A stretch of DNA of 43,384 nt, taken from the NCBI GenBank assembly GCA_030538585.1, contig JAUNTP010000007.1:1-43384 (forward strand), read 5' to 3'. Below, in pieces: positions 6,739 to 16,662 of this stretch. The translations under genes and the position numbers were made by a program. The DNA is from Mobilicoccus sp. Lineage in GTDB: Bacteria; Actinomycetota; Actinomycetes; Actinomycetales; Dermatophilaceae. The notes below the pieces were generated by a model. It did not search any database and had not been told where the DNA came from. It saw only the letters and a program-made list of their open reading frames with translations. Positions within the stretch are counted from its first letter, which is position 1. Each line of letters starts with the position of its first letter.

Positions 6739-8808
6739 GTGAGCCCGACCGCCCCGCCCCGACGCCCCGCGGTACGGGTCGACGCGCTCGACGGGATCCG
6801 CACGCTCGCAGTGTTCCTCGTCGTCGCGTTCCACGTGGGTGTCCCCGGCATGGCGGGCGGGTTCCTCGGCGTGGACATCTTCTTCGTCCTGTCGGGCTAC
6901 CTCATCACGACGCTGCTGCTCAAGGACCTCTCGGCGCACGGACGCATCGACCTCGCCCACTTCTGGACGCGCCGGTTCCTGCGTCTCATGCCCGCCGCGG
7001 TCCTCGTCATCGCCACCGTCGTCGTTTGGGCGTACCTCGTCGCCGAGCCCTACCGGCGCGCGGCCATCGGCACCGACGCCCTGTGGTCGCTGCTGTACGT
7101 CGGCAACTGGCGGTTCATCTCCTCCGCGAGCTACTTCGACGACGACGGCACCAGCTCACCGCTTCAGCACGTGTGGTCCCTCGCGGTGGAGGAGCAGTTC
7201 TACGTCGCGTGGCCCCTCGTCCTCGCCGTCGCCGCGGCCCTGGCGCTGCGCGCAGCCCGTCGTCGCACTGTCGTGGACTCGGCCGAGCGCCTCGACCGGG
7301 AACGGCGCCGCCGCGCCACCGTGCTGCGGACCACCGCGCTGACGGCTCTCGTCATCGGCATCGGATCCGCGGTGCTGCTGTGGGTCCTCTACGACCCCGC
7401 CGCGCCCGACCGCGCGTACATGGGCACCGACACCAAGGTCTTCGAGCCTCTTCTGGGGGCGCTCTTCGCCACCCTCACCGCTCGGCCGCGCGCCCGCGCC
7501 TGGTTCGTGCGTCACAGCGGCGTCCTCATGGTCATCGGGATCGGCGGTGTCGCCGCGGGCGTCGTCACCCTTGGTGGCCCGTCCCCCTGGTACTTCGCCG
7601 GTGGCGCCGTCGCGTTCTCCCTGTGCTGCGCCGTGCTGGTCACGGCCGTCACCGCCGCCGGCGACCGACACCCCCTCGCGCGGGGGTTCGCCACCGCCCC
7701 CGTCGCCTACCTGGGCCGCATCTCCTACGGCATGTACCTGTGGCACTGGCCGTTCGCCGTGTGGTTCATCACCGAGCCCGGCTTCGTGCCCCACCAGGCG
7801 GCCCTCGTCGTCGCCCTCACGATCGTCACCGCCTCGCTGTCCTACCACCTGGTGGAGCACCCCATCCGCACAGGCGCCCTGGCCCGCATCCGGCCACGTC
7901 ACCTGCTGCCCGTGGGCATCGGCACCCTCGCCGCGGTCGTCATGAGCACCGCCGTGCTCGCCGGCAGCCCCGTGCACCGGGCCCTGCAGCAGGTGCAGGT
8001 GGTCAGCGGCACCGCCTCCCACGAGGTCGACCCCGACGCCATCGTCGTCGTCGGCGACAGCGTCATGGGCCGGCTCGTGCCGGGCCTCGACACGGTGGCG
8101 CGCGGTCGCGGCGTCACGGTGTACAACGCCGCTCGCGGCGGCTGCCCGGCGCTCACCGTTCCGGCCCTCGACATCGACGACACTCTCCTCGCGGGCGGCC
8201 AGTGCACGGAGCGGATGCGCGACATCCAGGACGACACCATCGCCCAGGCGCGCCCCGCGACCATCGTGTGGTGGTCGCGGTACGAGCTGTCCGACCGCCT
8301 CGATGACGACGGCACCATCCTGCGCGCCGGGACCTCGGCGTTCTGGGAGGCGCAGCGTCGCTCCCTGGCCGCCGACGTCGACCGCCTCACCGCGTCGGGG
8401 GCCGTCCTCGTTCTCGTGCAGACCGACCGGCCCGGCATCGGCCTGCACTCCCGGTGCACGCCGGAGCGCTGCCACCCCTTCCTCGATCGGCTCTGGCACC
8501 GCGACGACCTGCGCGTCGAATGGAACGCGATCCTCGCCGAGGTCGCCGAGCACGACCGCCGCGTCGAGACCCTCACCATCGACGACGTCTTCTGCCGCGA
8601 CGAGGCCACCCCGTGCGATGACCACCTGGACTCCGCCTCCGCCGCATCGAGCGGCCCGAGCGGGCTCCGCACCCCCGCGACCGACGCCTCTCCCGGCATC
8701 GACTACGCCACGCTCGCCCGCCCCGACGGCTCCCACTTCTCCGACGCCGCCGCGCCCCGCGTGGCCACCTCGCTCCTCGATCGGGTGCAGGCCCTGGCAG
8801 ACCGCTGA
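6739..8808 (+). CDS. Acyltransferase family 3 / SGNH fusion (OafA/YrhL type cell-surface O-acyltransferase)
   Basis: Likely moves acetyl groups across the membrane and attaches them to cell-wall or surface polysaccharide. The N-terminal half is an Acyltransferase_3 domain with about ten membrane segments, beginning LDGIRTLAVFLVVAFHVG (conserved His about residue 32) and GVDIFFVLSGYLIT. The C-terminal extracytoplasmic SGNH domain has the nucleophile in VVVGDSVMGR (Ser about 441) and the DGSH motif (Asp 663, His 666). The start is GTG 6739, preceded by GAGG at 7-nt spacing, giving 689 residues; the frame stays open upstream through the pepA end, but that part is not protein-like. No polysaccharide genes are nearby, so the substrate is unknown. 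It is absent from the syntenic M. tuberculosis region as I recall it. Confidence 0.88.
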   Translation: MSPTAPPRRPAVRVDALDGIRTLAVFLVVAFHVGVPGMAGGFLGVDIFFVLSGYLITTLLLKDLSAHGRIDLAHFWTRRFLRLMPAAVLVIATVVVWAYLVAEPYRRAAIGTDALWSLLYVGNWRFISSASYFDDDGTSSPLQHVWSLAVEEQFYVAWPLVLAVAAALALRAARRRTVVDSAERLDRERRRRATVLRTTALTALVIGIGSAVLLWVLYDPAAPDRAYMGTDTKVFEPLLGALFATLTARPRARAWFVRHSGVLMVIGIGGVAAGVVTLGGPSPWYFAGGAVAFSLCCAVLVTAVTAAGDRHPLARGFATAPVAYLGRISYGMYLWHWPFAVWFITEPGFVPHQAALVVALTIVTASLSYHLVEHPIRTGALARIRPRHLLPVGIGTLAAVVMSTAVLAGSPVHRALQQVQVVSGTASHEVDPDAIVVVGDSVMGRLVPGLDTVARGRGVTVYNAARGGCPALTVPALDIDDTLLAGGQCTERMRDIQDDTIAQARPATIVWWSRYELSDRLDDDGTILRAGTSAFWEAQRRSLAADVDRLTASGAVLVLVQTDRPGIGLHSRCTPERCHPFLDRLWHRDDLRVEWNAILAEVAEHDRRVETLTIDDVFCRDEATPCDDHLDSASAASSGPSGLRTPATDASPGIDYATLARPDGSHFSDAAAPRVATSLLDRVQALADR

Positions 8809-8914
8809 GGTGCCCGCCGGGTCCGCCCTCTCCGAACGGGGGCGTCACCCTCCCGCTCGTGTAAGGATGCCCATGTCGTGAGCGTCACACAGCAACGCAA
8901 AGGAGCGGAAGCGC

Positions 8915-10300
8915 ATGAGCGAGGCCACCACGGACACCTTCGACATCGTCATCCTCGGCGGAGGCAGCGGCGGGTACGCCTGCGCTCTGCGAGCCACCCA
9001 GCTGGGCATGAGTGTCGCGCTGGTCGAGAAGGATCTGCTGGGCGGCACCTGCCTGCACCGCGGCTGCATCCCCACCAAAGCGTTCCTCCACAGCGCGGAG
9101 GTCGCCGACAACACCCGCGAGAGCGCCACGTTCGGCGTCAAGGCCTCCTTCGACGGCATCGACATGCCTCAGGTGCTCAAGTACAAGGACGGCGTCGTCG
9201 GCCGACTCCACAAAGGCCTGCAGGGGCTCGTCAAGGGCGCCAAGGTGACGTACGTCGAGGGCCACGGCCGCCTCGTGGGCCGTGACACCGTCGAGGTCGA
9301 CGGTCGCCGCCTCGTCGGCAAGAACATCGTGCTCGCCACCGGCTCCCGCCCCATCACCCTGCCCGGCATCGAGATCACCGGCCGTGTCATGACCAGCGAA
9401 GGCGCGCTCAAGCTCGAGGAGGTCCCGAACAGGGTCGTCGTCCTCGGCGGCGGCGTCATCGGCTGTGAGCTCGCGTCGGTGTTCCGCTCCTTCGGCTCCG
9501 AGGTCACCATCATCGAGGCCCTGCCCCGCCTCGTCGCCGCCGAAGACCCGGCCATCTCCAAGGCGCTGGAGCGGGCCTTCAAGAAGCGCAAGATCAGCGT
9601 CAAGGCGGGCACCCGCTCCAGCGGTGTCAGCCAGAGCGACGACGTCGCCACCGTCGAGCTCGAGGGCGGCGACACGATCGACGCCGAGCTCGTCCTCGTG
9701 GCGGTCGGCCGCGGCCCCGTCACCGAGGACCTCGGCTTCGAAGACGCCGGCGTCACCCTCGAGCGCGGCTTCGTCATCACCGACGAGCGCTGCCGCACCG
9801 GCGTCGACGGCATCCGCGCCGTCGGCGACATCGTCCCCGGCCTGCAGCTCGCCCACCGCGGGTTCGCGCAGGGCATCTTCGTCGCCGAGGACATCGCCGG
9901 CCTGAACCCCCAGCCGCTGGACGAGACGACCATCCCCCGCATCACCTACACCGACCCCGAGGTCGCCTCCGTCGGCCTCACCGAGGAGAAGGCCAAAGAG
10001 ATCCACGGCGCCGACTCCGTCGAAGCCGTCGAGTTCAACCTGGGCGGCAACGGCAAGTCGCAGATGCTCGCCACGGCCGGGTTCGTCAAGGTGGTCCGCA
10101 CCAAGGACGGCCCCGTCGTCGGCATCCACATGGTGGGGGCCCGCATGGGCGAACAGATCGGCGAGGCTCAGCTCATCGTCGGCTGGGAAGCCCTCCCCGA
10201 AGAGGTCGCCCAGTTCGTCCACGCCCACCCCACCCAGAACGAGGCCGTCGGCGAGGCGCACATGGCGCTGGCCGGCCGCCCGCTGCACGCACATTCCTGA
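8915..10300 (+). CDS. lpdA: Dihydrolipoyl dehydrogenase (E3)
   Basis: FAD-dependent E3 subunit that reoxidises dihydrolipoyl groups of 2-oxoacid dehydrogenases and the glycine cleavage system, passing electrons to NAD+. The 461 residues contain the FAD-binding GGGSGGYACA near 15-24, the redox disulfide GGTCLHRGCIPTK (Cys46, Cys51), the NAD-binding GGGVIGCELASVF and the C-terminal dimer-interface His-Glu pair in HAHPTQNEA (His438, Glu443). The ATG is preceded by AAAGGAG. Its E2 partner (sucB) follows 87 bp downstream after a probable separate promoter. Confidence 0.95.
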   Translation: MSEATTDTFDIVILGGGSGGYACALRATQLGMSVALVEKDLLGGTCLHRGCIPTKAFLHSAEVADNTRESATFGVKASFDGIDMPQVLKYKDGVVGRLHKGLQGLVKGAKVTYVEGHGRLVGRDTVEVDGRRLVGKNIVLATGSRPITLPGIEITGRVMTSEGALKLEEVPNRVVVLGGGVIGCELASVFRSFGSEVTIIEALPRLVAAEDPAISKALERAFKKRKISVKAGTRSSGVSQSDDVATVELEGGDTIDAELVLVAVGRGPVTEDLGFEDAGVTLERGFVITDERCRTGVDGIRAVGDIVPGLQLAHRGFAQGIFVAEDIAGLNPQPLDETTIPRITYTDPEVASVGLTEEKAKEIHGADSVEAVEFNLGGNGKSQMLATAGFVKVVRTKDGPVVGIHMVGARMGEQIGEAQLIVGWEALPEEVAQFVHAHPTQNEAVGEAHMALAGRPLHAHS

Positions 10301-10387
10301 TGAGATGAGGAACGTGACCGCCCGCATCGGCCCGCTCCCTCTCTTCTAGACTCGCCGACAACACCGCAACTCGAGGAGACACGAGAA

Positions 10388-12292
10388 ATGTCAGAACGCG
10401 TCACCATGCCGGCTCTCGGAGAGTCGGTCACCGAAGGCACTGTCACCCAGTGGCTGAAGAGCGTCGGCGACTCCGTGGAGGTGGACGAGCCGCTGCTCGA
10501 GGTGTCCACCGACAAGGTCGACACCGAGATCCCTTCTCCGGTTGCGGGTGTGCTGCAGGAGATCCTCGTCGAGGAGGACGAGACCGTCGAGGTGGGTGCC
10601 GACCTCGCCGTCATCGGCGACGGTGACGGCGACTCTTCCGACGACTCCGCTGAGGACGAGGACGACAGCGACGACGAGGGCGACACCGAGGACAAGAAGG
10701 AGTCCGAGGGCGCGCAGTCCGAGTCCGAGGAGTCCGCCGAGGAGACCCCTGACGCCCCGTCCGCTGACGCCTCCGCCGACGGTGAGCAGGAGAAGCCCAA
10801 GAAGAAGAAGTCCTCCGGCGGTGGCGGCGGTGGCGGCGAGACCGTGAAGATGCCCGAGCTCGGTGAGTCGGTGACCGAGGGCACCGTCACGCAGTGGCTC
10901 AAGGCCGAGGGGGACGACGTCGAGGTCGACGAGCCCCTGCTCGAGGTGTCCACCGACAAGGTCGACACCGAGATCCCCTCCCCGTTCGCGGGCAAGCTCA
11001 CCAAGATCCTCGTGCAGGAGGACGACACCATCTCCGTCGGTGGCGACCTCGCCATCATCGGTGGCGACGGTGGCGACGACTCCGCTGACGACTCCGATGA
11101 GGCCGACGAGGCCGACGAGGACGAGTCGCAGCCGGAGGAAGAGAAGAAGCAGGAGTCCTCCGAGAAGGGGAAGGACGACGAGGCCGAGGCGAAGAAGGCC
11201 GAGAAGGCCGAGAAGAAGGCCGACGCCGAGGACGAGAAGAAGGACTCCTCCGAGGAGAAGAGCGAGAAGAAGAGCTCCGAGAGCAAGGACGAGGAGACCC
11301 AGCCGAGCAAGGCCGAGGAGGCCGACGCGTCCTCGTACGTGACGCCGCTGGTGCGCAAGCTGGCCGCGGACCACGACGTCGACCTGTCGACCCTCAAGGG
11401 CACGGGTGTGGGTGGCCGCATCCGCAAGCAGGACGTGCTCGACGCGGCCCGCGCCGCAGAGGAGGCCAAGGAGAAGTCGAAGGCGTCCACGGGCGAGGCC
11501 CCGCCCTCGACCACGTCGTCGTCGGCTCCGTCGGCTGCCTCCTCGGGTGGTGCGAAGTCGTCGGCTCCCAAGCCCCAGAGCTCGGAGAAGCGCGGCACGA
11601 CGGAGAAGATGTCGCGTCTGCGCAAGGTCATCGCCGAGCGCATGGTCGACTCGCTCAAGGTGTCGGCGCAGCTCACCGCGGTGGTCGAGGTCGACATGTC
11701 CCGCGTGGCGGCGCTGCGCGCCAAGAGCAAGTCCTCGTTCGAGCAGCGTGAGGGCGTCAAGCTGTCCTACCTGCCGTTCATCGCGCTGGCGACGGTGGAG
11801 ACGCTCAAGGCGTTCCCGACGTTGAACAGCTCGGTCGACGGCGACCAGGTCGTCTTCCACGGCGCCGAGCACCTCGGCATCGCGGTCGACACCGAGCGTG
11901 GTCTGCTCGTGCCGGTCATCAAGGACGCCGGTGACCTCAACATCGCCGGCATCGCCCGCAAGGTCGCCGACCTGGCCGAGCGCACCCGCACCAACAAGGT
12001 GACGCCCGACGAGCTGGGCGGTGGCACGTTCACCATCAGCAACATCGGCAGCAACGGGTCGATCCTCGACACGCCGATCATCAACCAGCCGCAGGTCGGC
12101 ATCCTCGGCACCGGCGCGATCGTCAAGCGTCCCGTGGTGGTGCAGGACGAGTACGGCAACGACTCGATCGCGATCCGTCACATGCAGTACCTCGTTCTCA
12201 CCTACGACCACCGCGTGGTCGACGGTGCGGACGCGGGCCGGTTCTTGAGTGCGTTGAAGGCGCGCTTGGAAGAAGGCCAGTTCGAGGTGTGA
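10388..12292 (+). CDS. sucB: 2-oxoacid dehydrogenase E2, dihydrolipoamide acyltransferase (SucB/DlaT type)
   Basis: Core acyltransferase of a 2-oxoacid dehydrogenase complex; in actinobacteria this gene serves pyruvate dehydrogenase and is often named sucB or dlaT. The 634 residues are two near-identical lipoyl domains (1-78 with Lys43; 152-226 with Lys191), very acidic Glu/Asp/Ser/Lys linkers (78-150 and 226-315), a peripheral-subunit-binding domain (318-355, [14 protein letters not shown] to [10 protein letters not shown]), a Ser/Ala/Pro linker and the catalytic domain ending in DHRVVDG (His608, Asp612). A candidate -10 TAGACT lies at 10347-10352. lipB and lipA, which lipoylate these lysines, are downstream. 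Which oxoacid it acts on cannot be told here. Confidence 0.93.
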   Translation: MSERVTMPALGESVTEGTVTQWLKSVGDSVEVDEPLLEVSTDKVDTEIPSPVAGVLQEILVEEDETVEVGADLAVIGDGDGDSSDDSAEDEDDSDDEGDTEDKKESEGAQSESEESAEETPDAPSADASADGEQEKPKKKKSSGGGGGGGETVKMPELGESVTEGTVTQWLKAEGDDVEVDEPLLEVSTDKVDTEIPSPFAGKLTKILVQEDDTISVGGDLAIIGGDGGDDSADDSDEADEADEDESQPEEEKKQESSEKGKDDEAEAKKAEKAEKKADAEDEKKDSSEEKSEKKSSESKDEETQPSKAEEADASSYVTPLVRKLAADHDVDLSTLKGTGVGGRIRKQDVLDAARAAEEAKEKSKASTGEAPPSTTSSSAPSAASSGGAKSSAPKPQSSEKRGTTEKMSRLRKVIAERMVDSLKVSAQLTAVVEVDMSRVAALRAKSKSSFEQREGVKLSYLPFIALATVETLKAFPTLNSSVDGDQVVFHGAEHLGIAVDTERGLLVPVIKDAGDLNIAGIARKVADLAERTRTNKVTPDELGGGTFTISNIGSNGSILDTPIINQPQVGILGTGAIVKRPVVVQDEYGNDSIAIRHMQYLVLTYDHRVVDGADAGRFLSALKARLEEGQFEV

Positions 12293-12378
12293 GTCAGTCT
12301 GAGGAAGTAGCGGCGCCCGGTGGGATCGCATGAGCGAAGCGATCCGATCCCGCCGGGCGTCGCGTGACGAAGACTGAC
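12293..12378. terminator. Large nested hairpin after sucB
   Basis: Outer stem GTCAGTCT (12293-12300) with AGACTGAC (12371-12378). Inner stem CGCCCGGTGGGATCG (12313-12327) with CGATCCCGCCGGGCG (12345-12359), all paired with one G-U. It starts at the base after the sucB stop codon. It is probably a terminator or 3'-end stabiliser. Confidence 0.6.
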
Positions 12379-12422
12379 AGACAACCGCCATGTGTGGTGG
12401 CCTCAGGATTCGGTTGATTTCA

Positions 12423-12454
12423 GACGGGGCGGCGGAGTATTTCGCCGCCCCGTC
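12423..12454. terminator. Second hairpin before the TIGR01777 gene
   Basis: GACGGGGCGGCG (12423-12434) pairs perfectly with CGCCGCCCCGTC (12443-12454) around the loop GAGTATTT. It lies 38 bp before the next start, so it could be a terminator for sucB or an attenuator-like leader for the next gene. Confidence 0.55.
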
Positions 12455-12491
12455 GGCGTTGAAGTGTCATCGAGGGTGAGGAGTGGTGGGC

Positions 12492-13385
12492 ATGTTGGTG
12501 GCGGTGACGGGTGCGTCGGGCCTCGTGGGGTCGGCGTTGTCTCAGGCGTTGACGTCGCGGGGTGATGAGGTGCTGCACCTGGTGCGGCGCCCTCCGCGGA
12601 CCTCGGGTGAGCGGGCGTGGTCGCCGGGTGAGCCGTTGGACCCGTCGGTGCTGGACGGTGTGGACGCGGTGGTGCACCTGGCGGGTGCAGGGGTGGCGGA
12701 CAAGCGGTGGACGCCGGAGTACAAGAAGGTCATTCGGCGGTCGCGGATCGACGGGACGCGCACGTTGGCGCGGGCCGTGTCGGGGACGGGCCGCGACATC
12801 CGGGTCGTGAGTGGCTCGGCGGTGGGCATCTACGGCAGTGATCGTGGCGAGGAGGTGCTCACCGAGGGCAGCGCCGACGGTGAGGGGTTCCTCGCCGACG
12901 TGGTGCGCGCGTGGGAGGGTGAGATGCGCGCCGTCGCCGAGGAGGTGCCGGTCGCGTTCGCTCGGACGGGCATCGTCGTGGCGCCGGGTGGCGGGGCCAT
13001 GGGGCGCGTGTTGCCGCTGGCGAAGCTGGGGTTGGGCGGGCCGCTCGGTGACGGGCAGCAGTTCTGGCCGTTGGTGACGCTGGACGACGAGGTGGCGGCC
13101 CTGCTGTGGCTCATCGACCACCCGCACGTGACGGGCCCGGTCAACATCGCGATCCCCGAGGCGGTGCGTCAGGGCGAGTTCATGTCGCTGCTGGGCGAAC
13201 GGTTGGGTCGACCCGCGAAGCTGCCGGCGCCCGCGTTCGCGGTGCGTGCCGGGCTGGGCGGGTTCGCCGAGGACATCCTCGGCAGCCAGCGGGTGCACCC
13301 GTCGGTGCTGCTGGACTCGGGGTTCGTCTTCGGTCAGCCGAGCGGGCCCGACGTCGCGTCGTGGCTCGTGGAGGAGCAGAAGTGA
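12492..13385 (+). CDS. TIGR01777 family NAD(P)-dependent epimerase-like protein
   Basis: SDR-fold protein of unknown substrate, homologous to M. tuberculosis Rv2216. The N-terminal nucleotide-binding motif is [11 protein letters not shown]. Family landmarks are [25 protein letters not shown] and [18 protein letters not shown], with the C-terminal DUF1731-like segment [15 protein letters not shown] 12492 (297 residues) is preferred because GAGGAG (12478-12483) sits 8 nt upstream; a GTG at 12483 in the same frame overlaps that site. The stop overlaps the lipB start (GTGA), so the two are co-translated. Confidence 0.88.
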   Translation: MLVAVTGASGLVGSALSQALTSRGDEVLHLVRRPPRTSGERAWSPGEPLDPSVLDGVDAVVHLAGAGVADKRWTPEYKKVIRRSRIDGTRTLARAVSGTGRDIRVVSGSAVGIYGSDRGEEVLTEGSADGEGFLADVVRAWEGEMRAVAEEVPVAFARTGIVVAPGGGAMGRVLPLAKLGLGGPLGDGQQFWPLVTLDDEVAALLWLIDHPHVTGPVNIAIPEAVRQGEFMSLLGERLGRPAKLPAPAFAVRAGLGGFAEDILGSQRVHPSVLLDSGFVFGQPSGPDVASWLVEEQK

Positions 13386-14050
13386 GCGTGCAGTTCGAGG
13401 AGCTCGGCTTCGCGCCCGACTACGTGGACTATCTGGCGGCGTGGGAGCGGCAGCGAGAGCTGCACGCCGAGGTCGTGGCGGGCTCCTCCCCCGACACCGT
13501 GCTGCTGTTGGAGCACGCCGCGACGTACACCGCGGGCAAGCGCACCGAACCGCATGAGCGGCCGTTCGACGGCACTCCCGTCGTGGAGGTCGACCGGGGC
13601 GGCAAGATCACGTGGCACGGGCCCGGGCAGCTCGTCGGCTATCCCATCGTCCGCCTGCCCGGTCCGGTCGACGTCGTCGCACACGTGCGGCGCCTGGAGG
13701 ACGCGATGATCGGCATCTGCGCCGACCTGGGCGTCACCGCCGGTCGGGTCGAGGGCCGCAGCGGTGTGTGGATCGCCGCCGATGACCGCGGCCCGGAGCG
13801 CAAGATCGGCGCGATCGGCATCCGCGTCAGCCAGGAGGTGACGATGCACGGCTTCGCGCTCAACTGCGACTGCGACCTCTCGTGGGGTCAGGTCATCGTC
13901 CCGTGCGGCATCAGCGACGCCGGCATCACGAGCCTGTCGGTCGAACTCGACCGGGACGTCACCGTGTCCGAGGTGCTGCCGCTCGCCACCCGTCACCTCG
14001 CCCGGGTGCTCGAACCCGTCTCCCGGGCCACGGGCCCGACGGCCGCATGA
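13382..14050 (+). CDS. lipB: Octanoyltransferase LipB
   Basis: Transfers octanoyl groups from acyl carrier protein to lipoyl domains, the first step of lipoate assembly. The 222 residues contain the [17 protein letters not shown] core, the catalytic lysine in [12 protein letters not shown] (Lys141) and the acyl-thioester cysteine in [14 protein letters not shown] (Cys175), matching Lys142/Cys176 of the M. tuberculosis enzyme. GTG 13382 overlaps the TGA of the upstream gene. The frame is open further upstream inside that gene, but the conserved N-terminus begins here. lipA follows after 78 bp. Confidence 0.95.
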   Translation: MSVQFEELGFAPDYVDYLAAWERQRELHAEVVAGSSPDTVLLLEHAATYTAGKRTEPHERPFDGTPVVEVDRGGKITWHGPGQLVGYPIVRLPGPVDVVAHVRRLEDAMIGICADLGVTAGRVEGRSGVWIAADDRGPERKIGAIGIRVSQEVTMHGFALNCDCDLSWGQVIVPCGISDAGITSLSVELDRDVTVSEVLPLATRHLARVLEPVSRATGPTAA

Positions 14051-14128
14051 CGGACATGTGTCCTGAAGCGTCTGGGGTCTGGTAGCGGACCCGAGTACCC
14101 TGAGAGGCCCACCATCGAAAGGGAGACT

Positions 14129-15154
14129 GTGACCGTCGCACCTGAAGGTCGCCGATTGCTGCGCGTCGAGGCGCGCAACGCCGAGACGCCCATCGAACGC
14201 AAGCCGTCGTGGATCCGCACGACCGCCAAGATGGGCCCCGAGTACGCCGCGATGAACAAACGCGTGTCCGGACAGGGTTTGCACACGGTGTGTCAGGAGG
14301 CGGGCTGTCCCAACATCTTCGAGTGTTGGGAGGACCGAGAGGCGACGTTCCTCATCGGCGGTGACGTGTGCACGCGCCGCTGCGACTTCTGTGACATCGC
14401 GACTGGTCGCCCCACCGAGCTCGATCTCGACGAGCCGCGCAAGGTGGCGGAGTCGATCCAGCAGATGAACCTGCGGTACGCCACGGTCACGGGTGTGGCC
14501 CGCGACGATCTTCCCGACGGTGCGGCGGGCCTGTACGCGGACACGATTCGCGCCATCCACGAGCTCAACCCGAACACCGGTGTGGAGATCCTGCCGCCCG
14601 ACTTCGGGGCTCGCCCCGAGCTCGTGGGGCAGGTGTTCGACGCACGCCCCGAGGTGTTCGCGCACAACCTCGAGACGGTGCCGCGCATCTTCCGCCGCAT
14701 CCGTCCGGCGTTCACGTACGAGAAGTCGCTGCAGGTCCTCTCCATGGCGCAGGCCGAAGGGCTCGTCACCAAGTCGAACCTCATCCTGGGCATGGGCGAG
14801 GAGGAGCACGAGATCGAGCAGGCCATCCGTGACCTGCGCGAGGCCGGCTGCGACATCCTCACCATCACCCAGTACCTGCGGCCCTCCAAGCTGCACCACC
14901 CCATCGACCGGTGGGTCAAGCCCGAGGAGTTCGTCGCCTGGTCGGAGTTCGCCGAGGAGATCGGGTTCCTCGGCGTCATGGCCGGCCCGCTGGTGCGGTC
15001 CTCCTATCGCGCGGGCCGGTTGTGGGCGCAGGCGATGCGCCGTGCCGGCCGCGACCTTCCCGCACACCTGTCCCACCTCGCCGAGTCGGCCGACGAACCT
15101 GCCCGCCAGGAGGCGGCCACCCTCGTCGAGCGTCGCCTCGCCCAGACGTCCTGA
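14129..15154 (+). CDS. lipA: Lipoyl synthase LipA
   Basis: Radical-SAM enzyme that inserts two sulfurs into protein-bound octanoyl groups to make lipoyl cofactors. The 341 residues contain the auxiliary-cluster cysteines [12 protein letters not shown] (Cys55, Cys60, Cys66), the radical-SAM cluster CTRRCDFC (Cys81, Cys85, Cys88), [12 protein letters not shown] and the C-terminal RSSYRAG motif with the cluster-binding serine. The GTG start is preceded by AAAGGGAG. It follows lipB and runs into the DUF4191 gene with a 17-bp gap; the sucB and gcv lipoyl domains are its targets. Confidence 0.96.
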   Translation: MTVAPEGRRLLRVEARNAETPIERKPSWIRTTAKMGPEYAAMNKRVSGQGLHTVCQEAGCPNIFECWEDREATFLIGGDVCTRRCDFCDIATGRPTELDLDEPRKVAESIQQMNLRYATVTGVARDDLPDGAAGLYADTIRAIHELNPNTGVEILPPDFGARPELVGQVFDARPEVFAHNLETVPRIFRRIRPAFTYEKSLQVLSMAQAEGLVTKSNLILGMGEEEHEIEQAIRDLREAGCDILTITQYLRPSKLHHPIDRWVKPEEFVAWSEFAEEIGFLGVMAGPLVRSSYRAGRLWAQAMRRAGRDLPAHLSHLAESADEPARQEAATLVERRLAQTS

Positions 15155-15171
15155 AGGAGATCGACCGCACG

Positions 15172-15939
15172 ATGGCCAGCACCTCGACGAAGGGCGCGAC
15201 CGCCGCGAAGAAGCCCAAGGAGAAGAAGCCCCGCAAGGAGCGCTTCACCAAGATCAAGCAGATCTGGTCCTTGGCCAAGCACGACGACCCCCGCATCGGT
15301 CTCAAGTTCGCCGGCATCGCGCTGGCGATCACGCTCGTGGGTCTGCTCATCGGGTTGGCCATCGGCCGCCCGATCTACATGACGTTCATCTTCCTGCCCC
15401 TGGGTGTGCTGGCGGCCTTCATCTTCCTGTCCCGCCGCGCCGAGCGCGCCGCGTACGGCGCCCTGGAGGGGCGACCCGGCGCCGGTGGCGCGGTCCTGCA
15501 GGGGTTGCGTCGCGGATGGAGCTACATCGAGGAGCCGGTCGGCATCGACGGCGGCCGGGGCGGCAGCCTCAACGACGCCGCGATGGTGTTCCGCGCTGTG
15601 GGGCGCCCCGGTGTGGTGCTCATCGGGGAGGGCCCGCAGTCCCGCGCCCAGAAGTTGTTGCTGAACGAGCGCCGTAAGGTCAACCGTCTCACGCCCAACG
15701 TCCCCGTCACGCTGTACCGCCTCGGCTCGGGCACCGCGAACGAGAAGTCGGGCGAGATCGTGCTCCCGGCGCGGGACGTCGTCAAGCGCATGCGCAAGCT
15801 GCCGAAGAGCCTGACCAAGCACGAGGTCAGCGAGGTCGACCGCCGGTTGCGGGCGCTCGGCGCGCAGCGTCCGCCCATCCCGCAGGGCATCGACCCGAAC
15901 CGGGTGCGCTCCATGGGTCGGGGCGGTCAGTTCCGCTGA
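15172..15939 (+). CDS. DUF4191 membrane protein
   Basis: Conserved actinobacterial membrane protein of unknown function (M. tuberculosis Rv2219 occupies the same place after lipA). The 255 residues begin with a lysine-rich cytoplasmic tail (KKPKEKKPRKERFTKIKQ), then two membrane segments in a hairpin (about 43-85), then a soluble C-terminal domain ending FR. The ATG at 15172 has GAAGGAGA upstream and lies 17 bp after the lipA stop, so it is probably in the lipA operon. The frame is open upstream, but that part overlaps lipA and is not protein-like. Its link to lipoate metabolism is positional only. Confidence 0.88.
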   Translation: MASTSTKGATAAKKPKEKKPRKERFTKIKQIWSLAKHDDPRIGLKFAGIALAITLVGLLIGLAIGRPIYMTFIFLPLGVLAAFIFLSRRAERAAYGALEGRPGAGGAVLQGLRRGWSYIEEPVGIDGGRGGSLNDAAMVFRAVGRPGVVLIGEGPQSRAQKLLLNERRKVNRLTPNVPVTLYRLGSGTANEKSGEIVLPARDVVKRMRKLPKSLTKHEVSEVDRRLRALGAQRPPIPQGIDPNRVRSMGRGGQFR

Positions 15940-15961
15940 CCCGCCGCGCCCGTCGCGACAA

Positions 15962-15999
15962 CGACGAGGGGAGGACGCACAGGCGTCCTCCCCTCGTCG
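15962..15999. terminator. Bidirectional terminator between DUF4191 and RDD genes
   Basis: A perfect 17-bp stem: CGACGAGGGGAGGACGC (15962-15978) with GCGTCCTCCCCTCGTCG (15983-15999) around the loop ACAG. It is centred between two convergent genes and needs no T run to be strong. Confidence 0.8.
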
Positions 16000-16014
16000 C
16001 GTCTGCACGTCCGG

Positions 16015-16476
16015 TCAGGCTCGGACGAGGACGGTGCCGGCGGCCTTGTCGTGCAACCCGCGTTGGTCCTTGTCGTGGATCAGCACCGGGATGAAGAGGG
16101 CGAACATGAGGGTGCGCACGAGGGCGGGAACGGGGCCGGCCCAGCCGCCGTCGAGTCGCACGACCCGCAGCCGCAGGAGGCGATGGCCGACGGTGTAGCC
16201 GCCCGTGGCGATCATGATCGCGTGCATGCCGAGAAAGACCAGGGTGGGCAGGAACACCCCGAGGCCGCCCTCACCGTGCCGGTAACCGAAGAACGCGATG
16301 GCGATGAGTTGGGCGATGATGCCGTCGAGGAACAACGCGATGAGGCGGCGTCCGAAGGTGGCCACGGAGCCCGGCCCGGTCTCGGGCAGCCCCAGGTCGC
16401 GCCCCGGGTAGTGCCCTTCCTCGATGTCGACGGGCGGCCCGGAGAGCCAGGAACCGATGTCTCGACGGTCGACCAT
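16015..16476 (-). CDS. RDD family membrane protein
   Basis: Small membrane protein with an RDD domain, at the position of M. tuberculosis Rv2219A between lipA/DUF4191 and glnA1. The 153 residues hold a soluble N-terminus (MVDRRDIGSWLSGPPVDIEEG), then FGRRLIALFLDGIIAQLIAI in the first helix, a second helix and TVGHRLLRLRVV, the typical RDD arrangement of charged residues around membrane segments. ATG 16476 is chosen; the frame is open upstream to 16530 but lacks family similarity. Function is unknown; RDD proteins have been proposed to act in ion exchange. Confidence 0.85.
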   Translation of the reverse strand: MVDRRDIGSWLSGPPVDIEEGHYPGRDLGLPETGPGSVATFGRRLIALFLDGIIAQLIAIAFFGYRHGEGGLGVFLPTLVFLGMHAIMIATGGYTVGHRLLRLRVVRLDGGWAGPVPALVRTLMFALFIPVLIHDKDQRGLHDKAAGTVLVRA

Positions 16477-16662
16477 GTCCGCGATGTTATCGCGCAAAAG
16501 CGGGGGCCCGGGACAGAACGTGGCGGGCATTCATGCCCTGAAAGGGCGTTTCACCTGCACTGTCTCGGATCGGGAACCCTGCGAAGTCCAGGATGTGGCA
16601 CTCGCTAGGCTGACCTCAGACCTCGACCAGCCGGGCGGGGTCCCACGCACGAGGAGGTCGGT

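Noticed and set aside
16531..16662. GlnR or AmtR operator upstream of glnA
   Set aside because: No pair of GTnAC/GAAAC-type half-sites with proper spacing could be found with confidence.
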